A stretch of 64,000 nt of DNA from Symsagittifera roscoffensis (GCF_963678635.1 NC_087063.1:73679617-73743616), one strand, 5' to 3'. Shown: positions 46,131 through 57,917, counted from the stretch's first letter. The notes: generated by a model not told the origin, from the letters alone. Translations and numbers: made by a program.

Positions 46131-48135
46131 GTGATAGATCCTAGGTAAAATTCAAATTGATTTATGGTTTAAGCAGCGTTGGTGCTGTGCAAAGACAGAG
46201 ATTTGATCTCATAATTTTTCTCTATATTTTTTTGTAACAATTGCTAGATTTTTCGAGTACGTTCAAATTTTAGCTGGTCTATCATTCGCACTTATATATT
46301 CAGTAATTTTGGCATGGTAATCACAAAAATCCAACTCTTTCCTGGTAAGATAGATTTTGTTTCGTATCTGGCCGAGGTTGAGCTCCATTTTGAAATAATT
46401 GTTTTTTTTAGGCTTTTGATTTTAAATAAGAGCCAAAAAAAACGAAGCGTCGAATGACGAAACCACATTAAAATCAGTTCAAGTAGCTGCCCTATACCAA
46501 ACAAGACGATCCTCGCCTGATCCTTACGACTCTCGTTGCCTACGGAACTGAAGGACAACAAGCTACAAGACTAAACTTAAAGATGAATTTAACTTTTGAA
46601 AAAAAAAAGATAAGATTAATAATGTCTATGAAACGTTAAAAAATCTTCGACTGCTGTCGTTTGCGGAATCTTATGCGTATTTGCTTTTCTTTTCGTTAAT
46701 TTAGTTCGACGCTTTTTACTTTTATTGATAAGCTCGGACAGATTGGGGAATTGACGTCGAGTGACTCTCAAACTTATTAACGCGGGAGGATGAAATAATT
46801 TAAATTTACGAATTAATTCTTAGTCGTTAGCTATTCTTTTTGAGGTTAAATGTTTGGTCTCATCAGTGGTGGATATTCCTATAGCAACCAAACCTCCATA
46901 AACTTTGCAGGTCTTTTGACGGTGTACCTAAATAATGGCTGATATTTTGTTTTTATCTACTTTTAGAACTTCAATAAGACTTTCTGGTGTAACTTTTTGG
47001 TCTTGCTCAATAAATTATTTGTATCATCGAGCCAAATTATAATGTTTTTCTGTATCATACATTTTGATGAATTGCTTAAAAGATACTGAACAGTCTTTTG
47101 TCTTTTATTTTCGTTCAAATTAAAGCTCAAACCGGGAACTGCTTTAAAAAGGTCGTCGAGGCGTTTTTGTAGGGTTAATGATAATGTATTTACGGAGTGA
47201 TGGAGAGAACTCGCAGAAATGGTGAATACCAGTGAGAGTGATAAAGGATACGGGTGTTTTAATGGCAATTAACTTATGGAGTCTCTTGTTGTAAATTCGT
47301 CACATGTAAATAAAAAATAACAATTATGACGATAATAACTTTAGAAACCTTTTAGCTGAGTGTTTCTAAGGTTCTACTAATGCTTCGTTTCGGTACTGTC
47401 TACGTTAACGCGTACAGTTTATCGCTGAAACTTAAGAACGTCACGGCAAAACGGTAGTAGTAAGGGTCGGGGCAGTATGCGTTCGAAAACGGGGTCAGCC
47501 GAGCAAGTTTTTAAAGATTATCCAACCACTGGAGGAAACCGAGGTAGGGATTCACTCAGAAAACTTGCTCGACAGGGTTGACGGTTTTAATGATTGAACG
47601 GGCGAAACGAAAACGGTGTTTTCCAGCTTTGCCCTATATTCAGACAAAAAAGTTTCGTTTTTGTCAGTGATTATTTCGGGAAAAGCTGGTAAAGTTTTTC
47701 TTTTTTTGAGAATTTTTTTTTGAGAATTTTCTGGATTTTTTTTCACAAGTGTGAGGGTATCTAATAGGGTCTTTATCGGTTTGCAATCCACAACATCGTA
47801 TATAATTTTATAGCACTGATCATCAAAAAGTAGCACTATTTTGGGTTAAAAAACTAGCACAAATTAGTGGTTCAAAGTTAGTTAAAACACAAGTTCAGTC
47901 TTACAAACTTTTGCATGGAGAAAAATTCAGCGGTTTGTAGACCAAAAATCCAGAAATATCGCGTTTTGAGAAAAATCCACAGTGTTTCCAATCAGGATAA
48001 GGGTGCAACTCGACACCTATAATTAGGCCTAGGCCCCCAAGTACTCGTCTCGCAATGACCACGTCGGCTTGCCTGTCATTTAGTACGTTTCGCTATTTGA
48101 AGGCTTCTTGATTTGTAGACTAAGGTCGCACAAAC
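46131..48135 (-). pseudogene. Decayed coding region of unknown family
   Basis: Minus-strand pieces at 47836-47552 (LLFDDQCYKIIYDVVDCKP) and 47268-46963 (IIIWLDDTNNLLSKTKK) look protein-derived but are separated by stops. They lie in line with the CCCH zinc-finger frame at 48357-48136, so together they may be the remains of one gene or of a repeated multi-copy family. No conserved domain was recognised. The stretch 46131-46960 shows no coding. Confidence 0.35.
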
Positions 48136-48357
48136 TTATGCCGGGGTGTCGTTCCTTGATTCTGCGAAAGTCGTTTCAAGGTCCCTAATGACTGTTGGTT
48201 GACCATGTGCGGAAGAACAGTTCTTTCTACTAGGACACACCCCGAGCAATCTGTAGTTGTGACAGAGACTAGTCTTGTACAGTGCTTTGTTCTTCCCTCC
48301 CAAGTTGTTTCGCACTTTCAGTTCTGTTTTCAGAGTTTTCAGTTCTGTTTTCTGCAA
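48136..48357 (-). CDS. CCCH zinc-finger fragment (TTP-like spacing)
   Basis: The frame contains YKTSLCHNYRLLGVCP, then a C-x8-C-x5-C-x3-H finger ending NCSSAHG, with the YKT lead-in found in tristetraprolin-type fingers, which bind AU-rich RNA. Only one finger is present. A candidate acceptor (GGTTTGCAG) lies at 48352 and the frame stops at 48136, so this may be an exon, a truncated gene or a pseudogene. It has a basic N-terminal repeat (KTELKTLKTELK). Downstream pieces on the same strand are decayed, which favours a pseudogene. Confidence 0.5.
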   Translation of the reverse strand: MQKTELKTLKTELKVRNNLGGKNKALYKTSLCHNYRLLGVCPSRKNCSSAHGQPTVIRDLETTFAESRNDTPA

Positions 48358-48436
48358 ACCAACTTCGAACCGATTAAGACATTAGCATTTTATTTTTCTA
48401 TCAAGTTCGGCTCAAATAGGATTCTCACACGAAACG

Positions 48437-48523
48437 ACTGAGGTGAGAATCGAACACAGGTCGAACTTAATGACATTCGAACCCACAGCTGGTATTGCCA
48501 GGCAACTATACTGATTTTATACT
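48437..48523 (-). repeat. tRNA-like sequence, possible SINE head
   Basis: On the minus strand there are an A-box-like stretch (AATCAGTATAGTTGCC) and a B box (GTGGGTTCGAATG); a second B-box-like word (TGTGTTCGATTCTC) follows about 27 nt later. It does not fold into a full tRNA in any register I tried, so a tRNA-derived repeat is more likely. Confidence 0.35.
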
Positions 48524-48949
48524 ATATTTTCAACTTTAATGCTATGTAACATTAACAACGTTATATTACTCAAAGTCTATGAAACGCCTAACTAATTGAA
48601 AAATAAAAAAATTTTGAAAAAAAAAATTAATTTAGATTCAATTACAATCGATAATAATCAATTAAAAAGTCAATTTTGTTACTTTCAAGCTAGTATCAAT
48701 ATAATTTATAATTCGATTCTTTCAGATTTTCATTGGGACAAACCACAAAAAGTCCATATAATCGACTATCAACAATTACAGTTTTTTTTAAAAAAAAATA
48801 TAGTGAGTCGCAATTCAGCAAAATGGGTTAGAATTGATCAGAATCACAGTTGCGACTAAGAATTAGTAAAACAATTTCAATCAAATAGTAAATGAGTTTT
48901 ACGGTTTTTTCACAAACTCATGAACAGTAAAACTGAAACAAAACAAAGC

Positions 48950-49456
48950 TGCTCGTAACACAGCCTTTCCGACTGCTCGTAACGCATGTTCCGACTGCCT
49001 TTCAAGGTGTATGGTGCAGTCAGCACAATAAAAAATTAAATGAAATAAATTAAAATGAAACTTTTTTTTCTAAATTTTGAATTTCTTAATGAAAATCATC
49101 TTAATACACGCCATATAAAGCACAAAAGGATAGATTTCGCTCCTTGTAACAAATTAATTATCGTAAATTAGATTCTTTCAACTAATATGGAACAATTTTT
49201 AAGACAGAATAACGTTCGGCTTACGCGTTAATAGCGCGAAATATATCGCGCGTTAATTGCCCCAAATTGTCCATAATGGCAATCTTTAAACTCCCGTAAC
49301 TTTACGAAGAAAAATAATCACTGGTAAAGTATCTTTTCAAATTTGAGCTCAGGACAACAATACCTTTCGAAAGAAAAAAAATGTCAAAAATGGCTAGTTA
49401 AAAAATCGAAATTTGTCTGAAGGAAAAAAAAACCCCACGCATCGAAAGTCGGAACA
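48950..49456 (+). mobile_element. TGTTCCGAC-bordered element, family 1 (dispersed copy)
   Basis: Termini TGTTCCGACT (48987-48996) and AGTCGGAACA (49447-49456) enclose 470 bp. The interior follows the 12-19.7 kb array copies (CACGCCATATAAAG, GGATAGATTTCGCTCC, TTAATAGCGCGA / TCGCGCGTTAA), with more divergence. The left lead-in (ACAAAGCTGCTCGTA) is duplicated locally (two TTCCGACTGC). This copy shows that the element also exists outside the array. Confidence 0.8.
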
Positions 49457-49963
49457 ATAAAATCAATTCGCATTTCTTTTATATGAGTGCGGGAAAGATT
49501 CAGAAGAGATCTGATCATAGCGAAAAAATGAAGCATGCCTCTGATCAGACTTCACCGATGATACTCCCATCAGTAAAAAAAATATATATTTTAAAAAATG
49601 TTTATGTAAAAAAAATCCCAAGGTTCATCTGAAGTTTTCTATTTTATTTCTTAGAATTACAATAAAATGAACTGAGTTTTGTCAGTTCTAAATGAAAAAA
49701 TATGCTCTCTGCGTTTTAGGGTTGTTATTTCTAGAATAAAGTTGTTGGTGGGTGTTTGAAAGTAAGCTTATTTCACCAACGGATGTCAGAAATTTCTTCT
49801 AAACGAAAAGCACTAAATTTACTTCTTTCAGTTTCTGAATTTGCCGGATTTATCCTCATTGAATAAAAGTATTATGAAATAATTGAAACTAGGTAATGGC
49901 ATCTATTTAGAAGTTACTAACCTCTTTTAGCTATCATCCGGATCTCGTCTTATTTCTACATAC
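49457..49963. other. Non-coding stretch, no gene seen
   Basis: AT-rich DNA, probably intron of the gene represented by the exon at 49964-50202. No repeat recognised. Confidence 0.4.
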
Positions 49964-50202
49964 CTGCATCTTTTCACGCTCCTTTTTCGAAGCACTTTTG
50001 TCTGCTTTCTGCGAAGTAAGCTCTTTGTCACAACTGTTGACTGTTACATGATAATTCAGTGTTTTAGTTGATTTTGCGTTGACTCTGTCTTTAGCCGTAT
50101 CAACATGTCTGTTGGCTGCCTCGTATTTGGCCAGAGCAGCTGTTGCTTGTATTTCTATTGCACATGTTTTGCATCTGCTGCGAGGGGAAAACACATCTGC
50201 AG
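49964..50202 (-). CDS. Single internal exon of a coiled-coil protein
   Basis: A 239-nt minus-strand exon has strong borders: acceptor TTTGTTTTTCAG at 50203 and donor CAG|GTATGTAG at 49963. It starts with a two-base split codon and ends in phase 0. The ~79 residues are rich in A, K, E and D with helical, coiled-coil-like pattern (ALAKYEAANRHVDTAKDRV; KADKSASKKEREKMQ). This resembles the long helices of F-BAR or SH3BP5-type proteins, but the resemblance is compositional and I do not assign a family. Neighbouring exons were not found within several hundred bases on either side. Confidence 0.6.
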
Positions 50203-51009
50203 CTGAAAAACAAATTAATTTGATTTTCGTCAAATTTTTTTTGTTACCATTTTAAAACGAGCCCAATTTTATTACGGAAGTAGCACAGATTATTCCGAAT
50301 TTGAGTCATGCTTTCGACCATTAAAAGAGAGAGCTTTTGTTATTATAGAGCCCTACGAAAATTATCAACACCATAGTACAAAAACCGCAAACTGCTAATA
50401 CAAAACCTGTGTTTTTTGTTACTAATTCTAACGGAAGGGGAATATAATCGGAAACAGAAAAAGAAAGTAGTTGAAAAAAACCTGTGGCTCATGTTTTGAC
50501 GCATTCATTCCCAGTCCCAACATAAAAAATGCAGGTAATAACTAATTATGCTTGACAAATAAGGTTGTGCATGTATAATTTCCCCTTTCTTGATTCAACG
50601 ATGCCATGGTACGTACATATCCGCCTCTAATTTGCGTCGGTGCAAAACCTTTTTTAAAAAAGCTTAAAACCTTTCAAAAATTGAACCTTTTTTCGTATGC
50701 CTCGCCACGCTGTGATATTTTGTGGAAAGGGCTATTTTTAATGGGCAAACATGATAAGAAAGACTCATAAATAAATTTTGCAATACTAAATTTAAAAACC
50801 ACAGATATTGTAAATCAAAACACCTCGAATTGGTTTTGATGCAAAAATACAGTCAAGCATTTAGTAATTAAAGTTCGGTAAAAAACTTTTTCTGCCAAAT
50901 ATTGAAAGTCTCCATCTCGAGAATTCATCTTCCAAAGCTCTTGCAACATGCAAAAACTGATGAATATGCTATGTGATTGGCCGAAACTCTTGTTCATGGG
51001 TTGAGTTTT
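50203..51009. other. Non-coding stretch, no gene seen
   Basis: AT-rich DNA, likely intron of the coiled-coil gene or intergenic. No recognisable element. Confidence 0.4.
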
Positions 51010-52643
51010 TGTTCCGACCAATCAAAATGGGGAGGAACTTTGTATTTGGGTATTGGTTTTTATCTTTATGTATTTTTGTTTTCAACGCAAAATCAAGTAC
51101 CACCAATAATCCTTGGAATGGGTCGAATGACACGTCATATTAAAGCTTTTTCAGTTGTAATTTGAATAACATTTAAAAAATCATCCCAATGTCAAGAAAA
51201 TTCACTTTGAAACTTCTCGAGTTGACCAAAAATGCTTGTCATACAAATTTCATAGATGAAAAAACGTTCATTATACAATTTTCTATAATTCCGTTGTAGA
51301 AAAATGTAAGAACACTCTACATAACGCTTTTTCTCATAAATGAAAAAAATATGTTTAGCATTTTGACATAAATCGAAAACATATCATTTTTCAAAAAACT
51401 ATTTTGGTAATATTATTGTTTTCTTCAAAAACACAATAGCCATGGATTTCTTTACACAAGAAACCCCCTCGGTTGAAGAAAAGTCTCACAGATACCTTAA
51501 TAACTTTTAGACATTACTTCACAGATTTTTCAAAACTATAAAGTAAAACCTTAAACTTTTGCTCATAGCACAAAATTTTTTTGCGAAAAATTGTTCTAGT
51601 CGAAAATCATGGCACGTCTTTATTGGTATATTGAAGTGTATCTTTTAATATAAAAATATTTTTAAAAACTAAAATTGGATTTGCGCATCATCTTTTAAGC
51701 AATTTGGTTTCTGTGGTTTAAAAAATTCAGCCTGGACTACGCTATAGACAAAATTAATTAATTTTTGTAGGCAATTTTTTTTTCAATAATTGCTTATTTG
51801 AGCTTAAAATTGATATTGCAATTGATAATTAAGAAAAACTATTTTAATTTTTGTTTTTTTTTCTTCCTTAGAAGTTTTTTATACATCACTGTAAGCAGTG
51901 CTTTTCATACAATTTTCATACAACTCTGTGTATGAAATCGTACGATACGCCTTTTTCTTTTACGGAATTGTATGATAAGCATTTTTTCTGCATGGAGGTC
52001 ATCACGAGTTTTTATTATGAGCGAATAAGCTATTTACCTTAAGAAATCAAAGTACTGTGTGGAGCGATATATCAAATTACAGCTTTTTCAGATCTTTCAG
52101 AAAATTTGAAAAGTTTTGAGAAAAACCGTTTCGAAATTCTTGAGTTTTAGTCTAATTTCGAGCCAGTAAAGCAAGCGAACAAGCTTATAATCGAAGAATT
52201 AGTCATGCAACTTTAGTTGAACTCCAGTAAATTTGTCTTTCGAAGCTTTTTTAATGCAATCTTTGCAATGAAAAACTTCAAATTTCAAGACAATTTCTGC
52301 AAAAAAAAGAAAAAAATTCAGAAAAAAAAATTAAATATTTTTTTTGTTTTTTTTTCTATGTCCTTTTTCTAATAAATCATTGCCCAACTTGCCTATTTTC
52401 CTATAACAGTCAATTCTAGTTTCCATAAGATCTCTAACAGATGTATAGTTTTCATCTATAATTTTCATATCTATAACTTTCATCAGATTTTTTTTTACTA
52501 TAACCGAAATTCTATTTTTTCATCAGATCTTTTTATCACACAACTCACAAAAACATCATCAATTTTCAAAAAAAAGACGTGGAAAATTGTTTTATGCATT
52601 TTTGAAATGAATATGATCGGAACATTCTGTGCTACTTGCACAG
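51010..52643 (-). mobile_element. Composite TGTTCCGAC family-2 segments
   Basis: 51010-51235 matches the far end of the family (TGTTCCGACC at 51010-51019, GGAGGAACTTTGTATTTGGG, a GCAAAATCAAGTACC word). 52010-52624 matches the near end, with terminus GATCGGAACA (52615-52624) and intact outer stem-loop CTGTGC-TACTT-GCACAG (52627-52643). About 775 bp of unrelated AT-rich DNA separates them, so this is either an element carrying an insertion or two truncated copies in the same orientation. Confidence 0.6.
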
Positions 52644-52839
52644 CCATTGGTTATTTTTGTTTTTCTTTCTGAGGACAGTTGCAAAAGTGTTTTCTATGAA
52701 GTCGTGTAATTTCAAGGACGCTTTGAGGGCAATCGATCGAAAAAATTAGCTTCCAGGGTTCACACAAAACCTCACTTAGTGACCTAGACATCAAGACATC
52801 ATAACTAGCTACTAACTACAAAGAGAAAATCAAACGAAG

Positions 52840-52866
52840 CCCCCCCCCCCCCCCCCCCCCCCCCCC
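52840..52866. repeat. 27-nt poly-C run
   Basis: Uninterrupted C run between GAAG and AGTGGG. It may form i-motif or G-quadruplex structures and is liable to sequencing-length error. Confidence 0.95.
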
Positions 52867-53282
52867 AGTGGGAAAAGTATCCAATACCTTCTTGTGAATC
52901 TTGTGAATCTCAATTCAATTGATGCTTTTAATTGAAAAAATTTTAGTTTTAATCGAGAAAATCTTAGCTATTAGATTAGCTTCAATATCGAAGGTTGTCT
53001 GTCTAAGGGCAGGGTTATAACCCCTCTCACTTTAGTACCAAAAAGTTTGTGGCTGATTCATAGAATGTGAAAGTAGTCAGGCATAAGGATCTCAATTTCT
53101 GCAGACATCGAAATGACAATCACAGGCATACAGTAAGGTTGCAAAAAGCCGTCGTAAATGTCCGATTGATATTTTTCTTGTTAATTATTAATTTACATGT
53201 AACATGTAAATTTCTTGTAAATGTTAATTTGTTCCAAAATCGAGATTGTCCAAATTCACAGCTCAATGGTTTCTGAAATGTA

Positions 53283-53870
53283 GTGCGCTTCATTAAATAC
53301 AGGTCTAAGCTGTCATCAAAACAGACTTTTTTCGCGACTCTCGATGGCAATGTAACCAATCCGTTAGAGCTCAGTGATGCACAATTTTTTTGCGCTCCCA
53401 CTTCTGAGTTCTTCAATACAGTGTTAGAGATTATTGCGCCGGAGAAAAACTATTTTAAAATTGAGCCTTATAGTGGTCTGTTAGCTCTTACTTTAACTGG
53501 ATGTATTCGTCACTTGCCAGAGAATCAATTTTTGAATCGATGCCTCAATCGCATCATTTCAGAAATTCATCATCAGCGTTCCATAAATCACAAGAACTAT
53601 GCAGTCCCGAAGCTAGATCAGTACTGCGTGTGGCATGCTGATTATGGAAAGTTTTGGAACGTTTAACTTGCACAGTTATGGCAGATCTGCCTGCAACAAT
53701 AAAAGGTTATCAAAAACAGCCTTCCATCAATTGTTGCTTCAGCTCTTTTGGATTGATGTTTGTCTTTATTTGCCCATGTTCAGAGAAAAGTTGATTAATA
53801 GTTATTGCCTGCAAGACGAAATGCAGGCCATATTGAAACGATCATTTTTTGGATAAGAATTGAACACTGA
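53283..53870 (+). pseudogene. Broken reading frame, unrecognised protein
   Basis: A 127-codon frame (53283-53666, possibly opening after an AG acceptor at 53279-53280) has balanced, protein-like composition (LEIIAPEKNYFKIEPYSG, then LTLTGCIRHLPENQFLNRCL). A second frame, shifted, continues at 53635-53856 (FHQLLLQLFWIDVCLYLPMF). One frameshift would join them, and further protein-like words follow to about 54130. It looks like a recently decayed gene or retrocopy. I do not recognise the family. Confidence 0.4.
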
Positions 53871-54329
53871 GAGAGGGTAGAGTGTCATGGGCATAGAAAA
53901 AAGAATAACCCGTCTATGAACACCATCGGTTGAGTGGCCGAATAAATCATTATTTTCACCACGGTAGAAAACGCTTGTGCATTGTTTACCTGATGAAACG
54001 AACAAGCTCCTTTTTAGCCCACAGAAGAACCAATTGGAAATGTAATCCAGCTGTTTTGCCTTTTCATGGCGGGTCATCTTGTGATGTTTTGCAAAAAAAA
54101 GTCGAGTACATTTTTCAACTATAGCCGGAACTCAAGCCTGATTGTTTTGATACGTTTTTTCCTCATGCGGAACAGCGTCTCATTTCACGTCCTTGGCTCT
54201 TTTCCACTTCACCACCCTCCTCCCCCCATATTTGAACTTCAGTTTTCAAACCAATTTTAACCTTTTCATAATGTAACGAAATTTTGCATGGTGAAACTAA
54301 CAATTGTGATCAAATTTAATCTTCAAACA

Positions 54330-54582
54330 AGGGGCCCAGCTGAAAGCTGGAGAGACCTGTTTGATTATTTTAATATTGATTATTTTAAAATTGTTTTAAA
54401 ATTTCAGGTTTCTCAAGCCGATAGCGCCCTTCCTACGCAAAAAAAAGTGAAAGAGAAGCTTATGCATTCATTGGTAACGCTTTGGTAAAAAGTTTTCATG
54501 AGGGAACTTTTCAAGTACTTAGGTGTTTCCCTAGACAATAGGGGCCCAGCTGGAAGCTGGAGAGACCTGTTTGGTTATTTCA
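54330..54582. repeat. Direct repeat of a ~40-bp hairpin-bearing word
   Basis: GGGGCCCAGCTG(G/A)AAGCTGGAGAGACCTGTTTG followed by RTTATTT occurs at about 54331 and again at about 54541. CAGCTGGAAGCTG can form a small hairpin. The pair lies just before the 172-bp satellite and may be its diverged edge. Confidence 0.75.
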
Positions 54583-54629
54583 GAAAAAACGTTATACAAA
54601 TTTTTGATGAAATCGAATTAGCTAACTTT

Positions 54630-55863
54630 TCTTAAGTGTACAGCTCTTCCCCGAGACAAATTAAGGACCAGCCGCTTGGGCAGGGGAGTTTCCTACAACC
54701 TGGCCTATCGATTAAACCCTTAATCCCAAATCTGGATGGGTACTTTTTGAAGAAATCGAAAAAGTTTGAAAAAATGGCCTAAAAACCGAAAAATTGACTA
54801 TTCCTAAGTGTATAGCTCTTCCCCTAGACAAAATAGGGACGAGCCGTTTGTGTAGGGGGGTTCCTACAACCTGGTCTATCGATTAAACCCTTAATCCCAA
54901 ATCTTGACGGGTAGTTTTTGAGGAAATCGGAAAGATTTGAAAAAAGGCCAAAAAAGTCAAAAAAGTGACTTTTCCTAAGTCTATAGCTCTTCCCCTAGGC
55001 AAGTTAAGGACCAGCCGCTTGTGCGGGGGAGTTTCCTACAACCTGGTCTATCGATTAAACCCTTAATTCCAAATCTGGATGGGTAGTTTTTGAGGAAATC
55101 GATAATTTCCGAAAAAATAAGCAAAAAAATCAAAAAAGTGACTTTTCCTAAGTCTATAGCTCTTCTCCTAAGCAAATTAGGGACCAGCCGCTTGTGCATG
55201 GGAGTTTCCTACAACCTGGTCTATCGATTAAACTCTTAATTCCAAATCTGGATGGGTAGTTTTTGAGGAAATCGATAATTTCCGAAAAAATAAGCAAAAA
55301 AATCAAAAAAGTGACTTTTCCTAAGTCTATAGCTCTTCTCCTAAGCAAATTAGGGACCAGCCGCTTGTGCATGGGGGGTTCCTACAACCTGGTCTATCGA
55401 TCAAACCCTTAATCCCAAATCTGGACGGGTAGTTTTTGAGGAAATCGGAAAGATTTGAAAAAAGGCCAAAAAAGTCAAAAAAGTGACTTTTCCTAAGTCT
55501 ATAGCTCTTCCCCTAGGCAAGTTAAGGACCAGCCGCTTGTGCGGGGGAGTTTCCTACAACCTGGTCTATCGATTAAACCCTTAATTCCAAATCTGGATGG
55601 GTACTTTTTGAGGAAATCAATAATTTCCGAAAAAATAGGCAAAAAAGTCAAAAAAGTGACTTTTCCTAAGTCTATAGCTCTTCCCCTAAGCAAGTTAGGG
55701 ACCAGCCGCTTGTGCATGGGAGTTTCCTACAACCTGGTCTATCGATTAAACCCTTAATCCTAAATCTGGACGGGTAGTTTTTGAGGAAATCGAAAATTTC
55801 CGAAAAATGGGCAAAAAGTGAAAAAAGTACCGAGTTGTGAAGCTTTTCTAAGACCGTAGGGGG
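54630..55863. repeat. ~172-bp satellite, seven or more copies, running into the gap
   Basis: Unit starts fall at 54630, 54803, 54974, 55147, 55320, 55492 and 55665 (spacing 171-173 bp). Each unit carries CTAAGTCTATAGCTCTTCC, GACCAGCCGCTTGTGC, TTTCCTACAACCTGGTCTATC and GATTAAACCCTTAATCC. The first two copies are more diverged and the inner ones nearly identical by eye, as expected for an array homogenised at its centre. Open frames on either strand are echoes of the repeat. Confidence 0.95.
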
Positions 55864-56063
55864 NNNNNNNNNNNNNNNNNNNNNNNNNNNNNNNNNNNNN
55901 NNNNNNNNNNNNNNNNNNNNNNNNNNNNNNNNNNNNNNNNNNNNNNNNNNNNNNNNNNNNNNNNNNNNNNNNNNNNNNNNNNNNNNNNNNNNNNNNNNNN
56001 NNNNNNNNNNNNNNNNNNNNNNNNNNNNNNNNNNNNNNNNNNNNNNNNNNNNNNNNNNNNNNN
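55864..56063. other. Assembly gap, 200 N
   Basis: Exactly 200 undetermined bases, a typical placeholder length. It follows the satellite, and the repeat does not resume on the right side, so the array edge is inside the gap and its real length is unknown. Confidence 0.99.
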
Positions 56064-56480
56064 TTCGTCCCTTATTTTTAGCGACGCGTCCTCTGCAACA
56101 TAATTCTGTATGTAATTTTACTAAGATTTTTACTTTGTAGGAAAACTTAAAAAAGTTTTGATTTTTTGAAAACAATCAAATCGCATTGGATAAAGTTGAA
56201 AATAGCTTCAGCTTTTTTTGTGAAACGAATTTAATAGATGTCAACTAAATCATTTGTCTTAAATGGTTATGGACAGGAGATTATAATTTACATTGCTCCG
56301 ACCACTCATTTTCCATAAATTCCTCAATATTGTAACTTTTCTATTTGTGTATATTCATCCATATCTCTATTCTTGTTTCCTTTTTTATTAATCTAATCCT
56401 AAATATGAGCGAGTTTTTTTTTTCCAGATACAGAAATGACACTAGTATAACATAGCTTCAAAAAAAATAGCAGCCCCAAT

Positions 56481-56924
56481 CAGGGGCGGATTTAGGGGGG
56501 GGTGGGGGGGGGGGGGGGGCGGACGCCCCCCCCCCCCTCAGGGATTTGACCCCCTGCCGACCCAAAGGGTCCCCCCTTTGATACTTTTTCAGAAATCCAT
56601 TTTTGGCTGACCGACCCTAAAATTTTTCTAAAGGCGCCTTTGGCGCCAATAAATGCTATTTTTGAGGGGGAGCGCGCGCCAAAAAAACGCATTTTTTTTG
56701 TTCAAAAAGTGCCCAAAAACGGTTTTTTGACTGTTTTTTCAACAATTTGCCTGCGGCGCAGAAAATTTTGCCAAAATAAGGGCAAAACAGTGCTTTAGGA
56801 GAGCGCGGCGCGAAAAATAAAAATCAATTTGGTCGACCTAAAAAAAAAAAAAAAAGGTCGTCAAAATTTTGGAAAATTTTTTGAAAATCCGCCCCCCCTC
56901 GAGAAAATCCTAGATCCGCCCCTG
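56481..56924. mobile_element. hAT-type MITE, 444 bp, perfect 8-bp target duplication
   Basis: Termini CAGGGGCGGATTTAGG and CCTAGATCCGCCCCTG are inverted repeats. The flanks GCCCCAAT (56473-56480 and 56925-56932) match exactly. Long G and C runs lie just inside the left end. This is the best-preserved member of the family in the window and fits a non-autonomous hAT transposon; no transposase is encoded. Confidence 0.93.
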
Positions 56925-57707
56925 GCCCCAATTAATGATTTAAAAAAGTTTCGGATTTGTTATTACTTTCAATTTTTAAATCCCAGCACAAGTCTTAAGG
57001 AAGAGCTTCTTTATAATATCACAATTTATGATTTACTATTTCTGGCCTTCAATTGTTGAATTTTGGAGTCGTACTCCCAACTTGCCTCAAGTCCTGTCGA
57101 CATGGGTGATATGATTGACTTGCTATTTGTGATTCACAGATAATCTGTCAGTTGCTGATAAGTATTTGATCCCCAACATCTTCTCAGTTAAAGGTTCTTA
57201 TGTCATTTTTTTATTTCTCACAATTTTTATCACTTTCAAAGACATGATAGAATTCGTTAGTTGTCGCCTGGTAAAACAATTTTGCATGCTAATTTTGTGT
57301 CTGATTTGGAAAGGAAAACATTCAAACCAGTCATTTTTCACATGGCTTCGAGTTTACTAACAACATAATTAGTGTAAACAAATGTAAAAAGTCTCTTGGA
57401 TCTTATTGGAACCTGATCTAAACTACATTTTATGATTGAATAAATTGGATATTTTACCACTGTAAAGTATTTAAAATTAACCAATCATAATCCATCTAAC
57501 TAACAACCCACTTATTTGTAAGTGCTGAAATTACTTGTAATTTCAGCACCAGAGAGATTTGAATTTAACTTAGAAATTAGTTGTCTCTCCAAGAGAACTT
57601 CAGCAGCCGCAACAAACCAGTATACCCTAGATCTATTGAGCCTAGCAGAGACTAGTTAAACACCCTGAGACTAGAAAGTATAAGAGTAAGATTAGGATCG
57701 GTATTAG

Positions 57708-57909
57708 CAGGGGCGGATTTAATGGGGGGGGCGGGGGGGCAGACGCCCCCCCTCAGTGATTCGAACCCCTGCCAACCCAAAGGGTCCCCCCTTTGGTACT
57801 TTTTAAGAAATCCAATTTTGGCCGACCGACCCTAAAATTTTTCTAAAGGCGCCTTTGGCGCCAATATATACTAGTTTTGAGGAGGAGCGCGCGCCAAAAA
57901 ACGCCCCTG
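57708..57909. mobile_element. Internally deleted hAT MITE, 202 bp, perfect 8-bp target duplication
   Basis: It begins CAGGGGCGGATTTAATGG and ends ACGCCCCTG, flanked on both sides by GGTATTAG (57700-57707, 57910-57917). The left half follows 56481-56660 closely; the right half is replaced by an abrupt end. It appears to have moved, or been deleted, as a short derivative. Confidence 0.9.
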
Positions 57910-57917
57910 GGTATTAG

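Noticed and set aside
54981-55717. 72-codon frames repeated on the minus strand
   Set aside because: Each equals one satellite unit and is interrupted at the same place. They are echoes of the tandem repeat, not genes.
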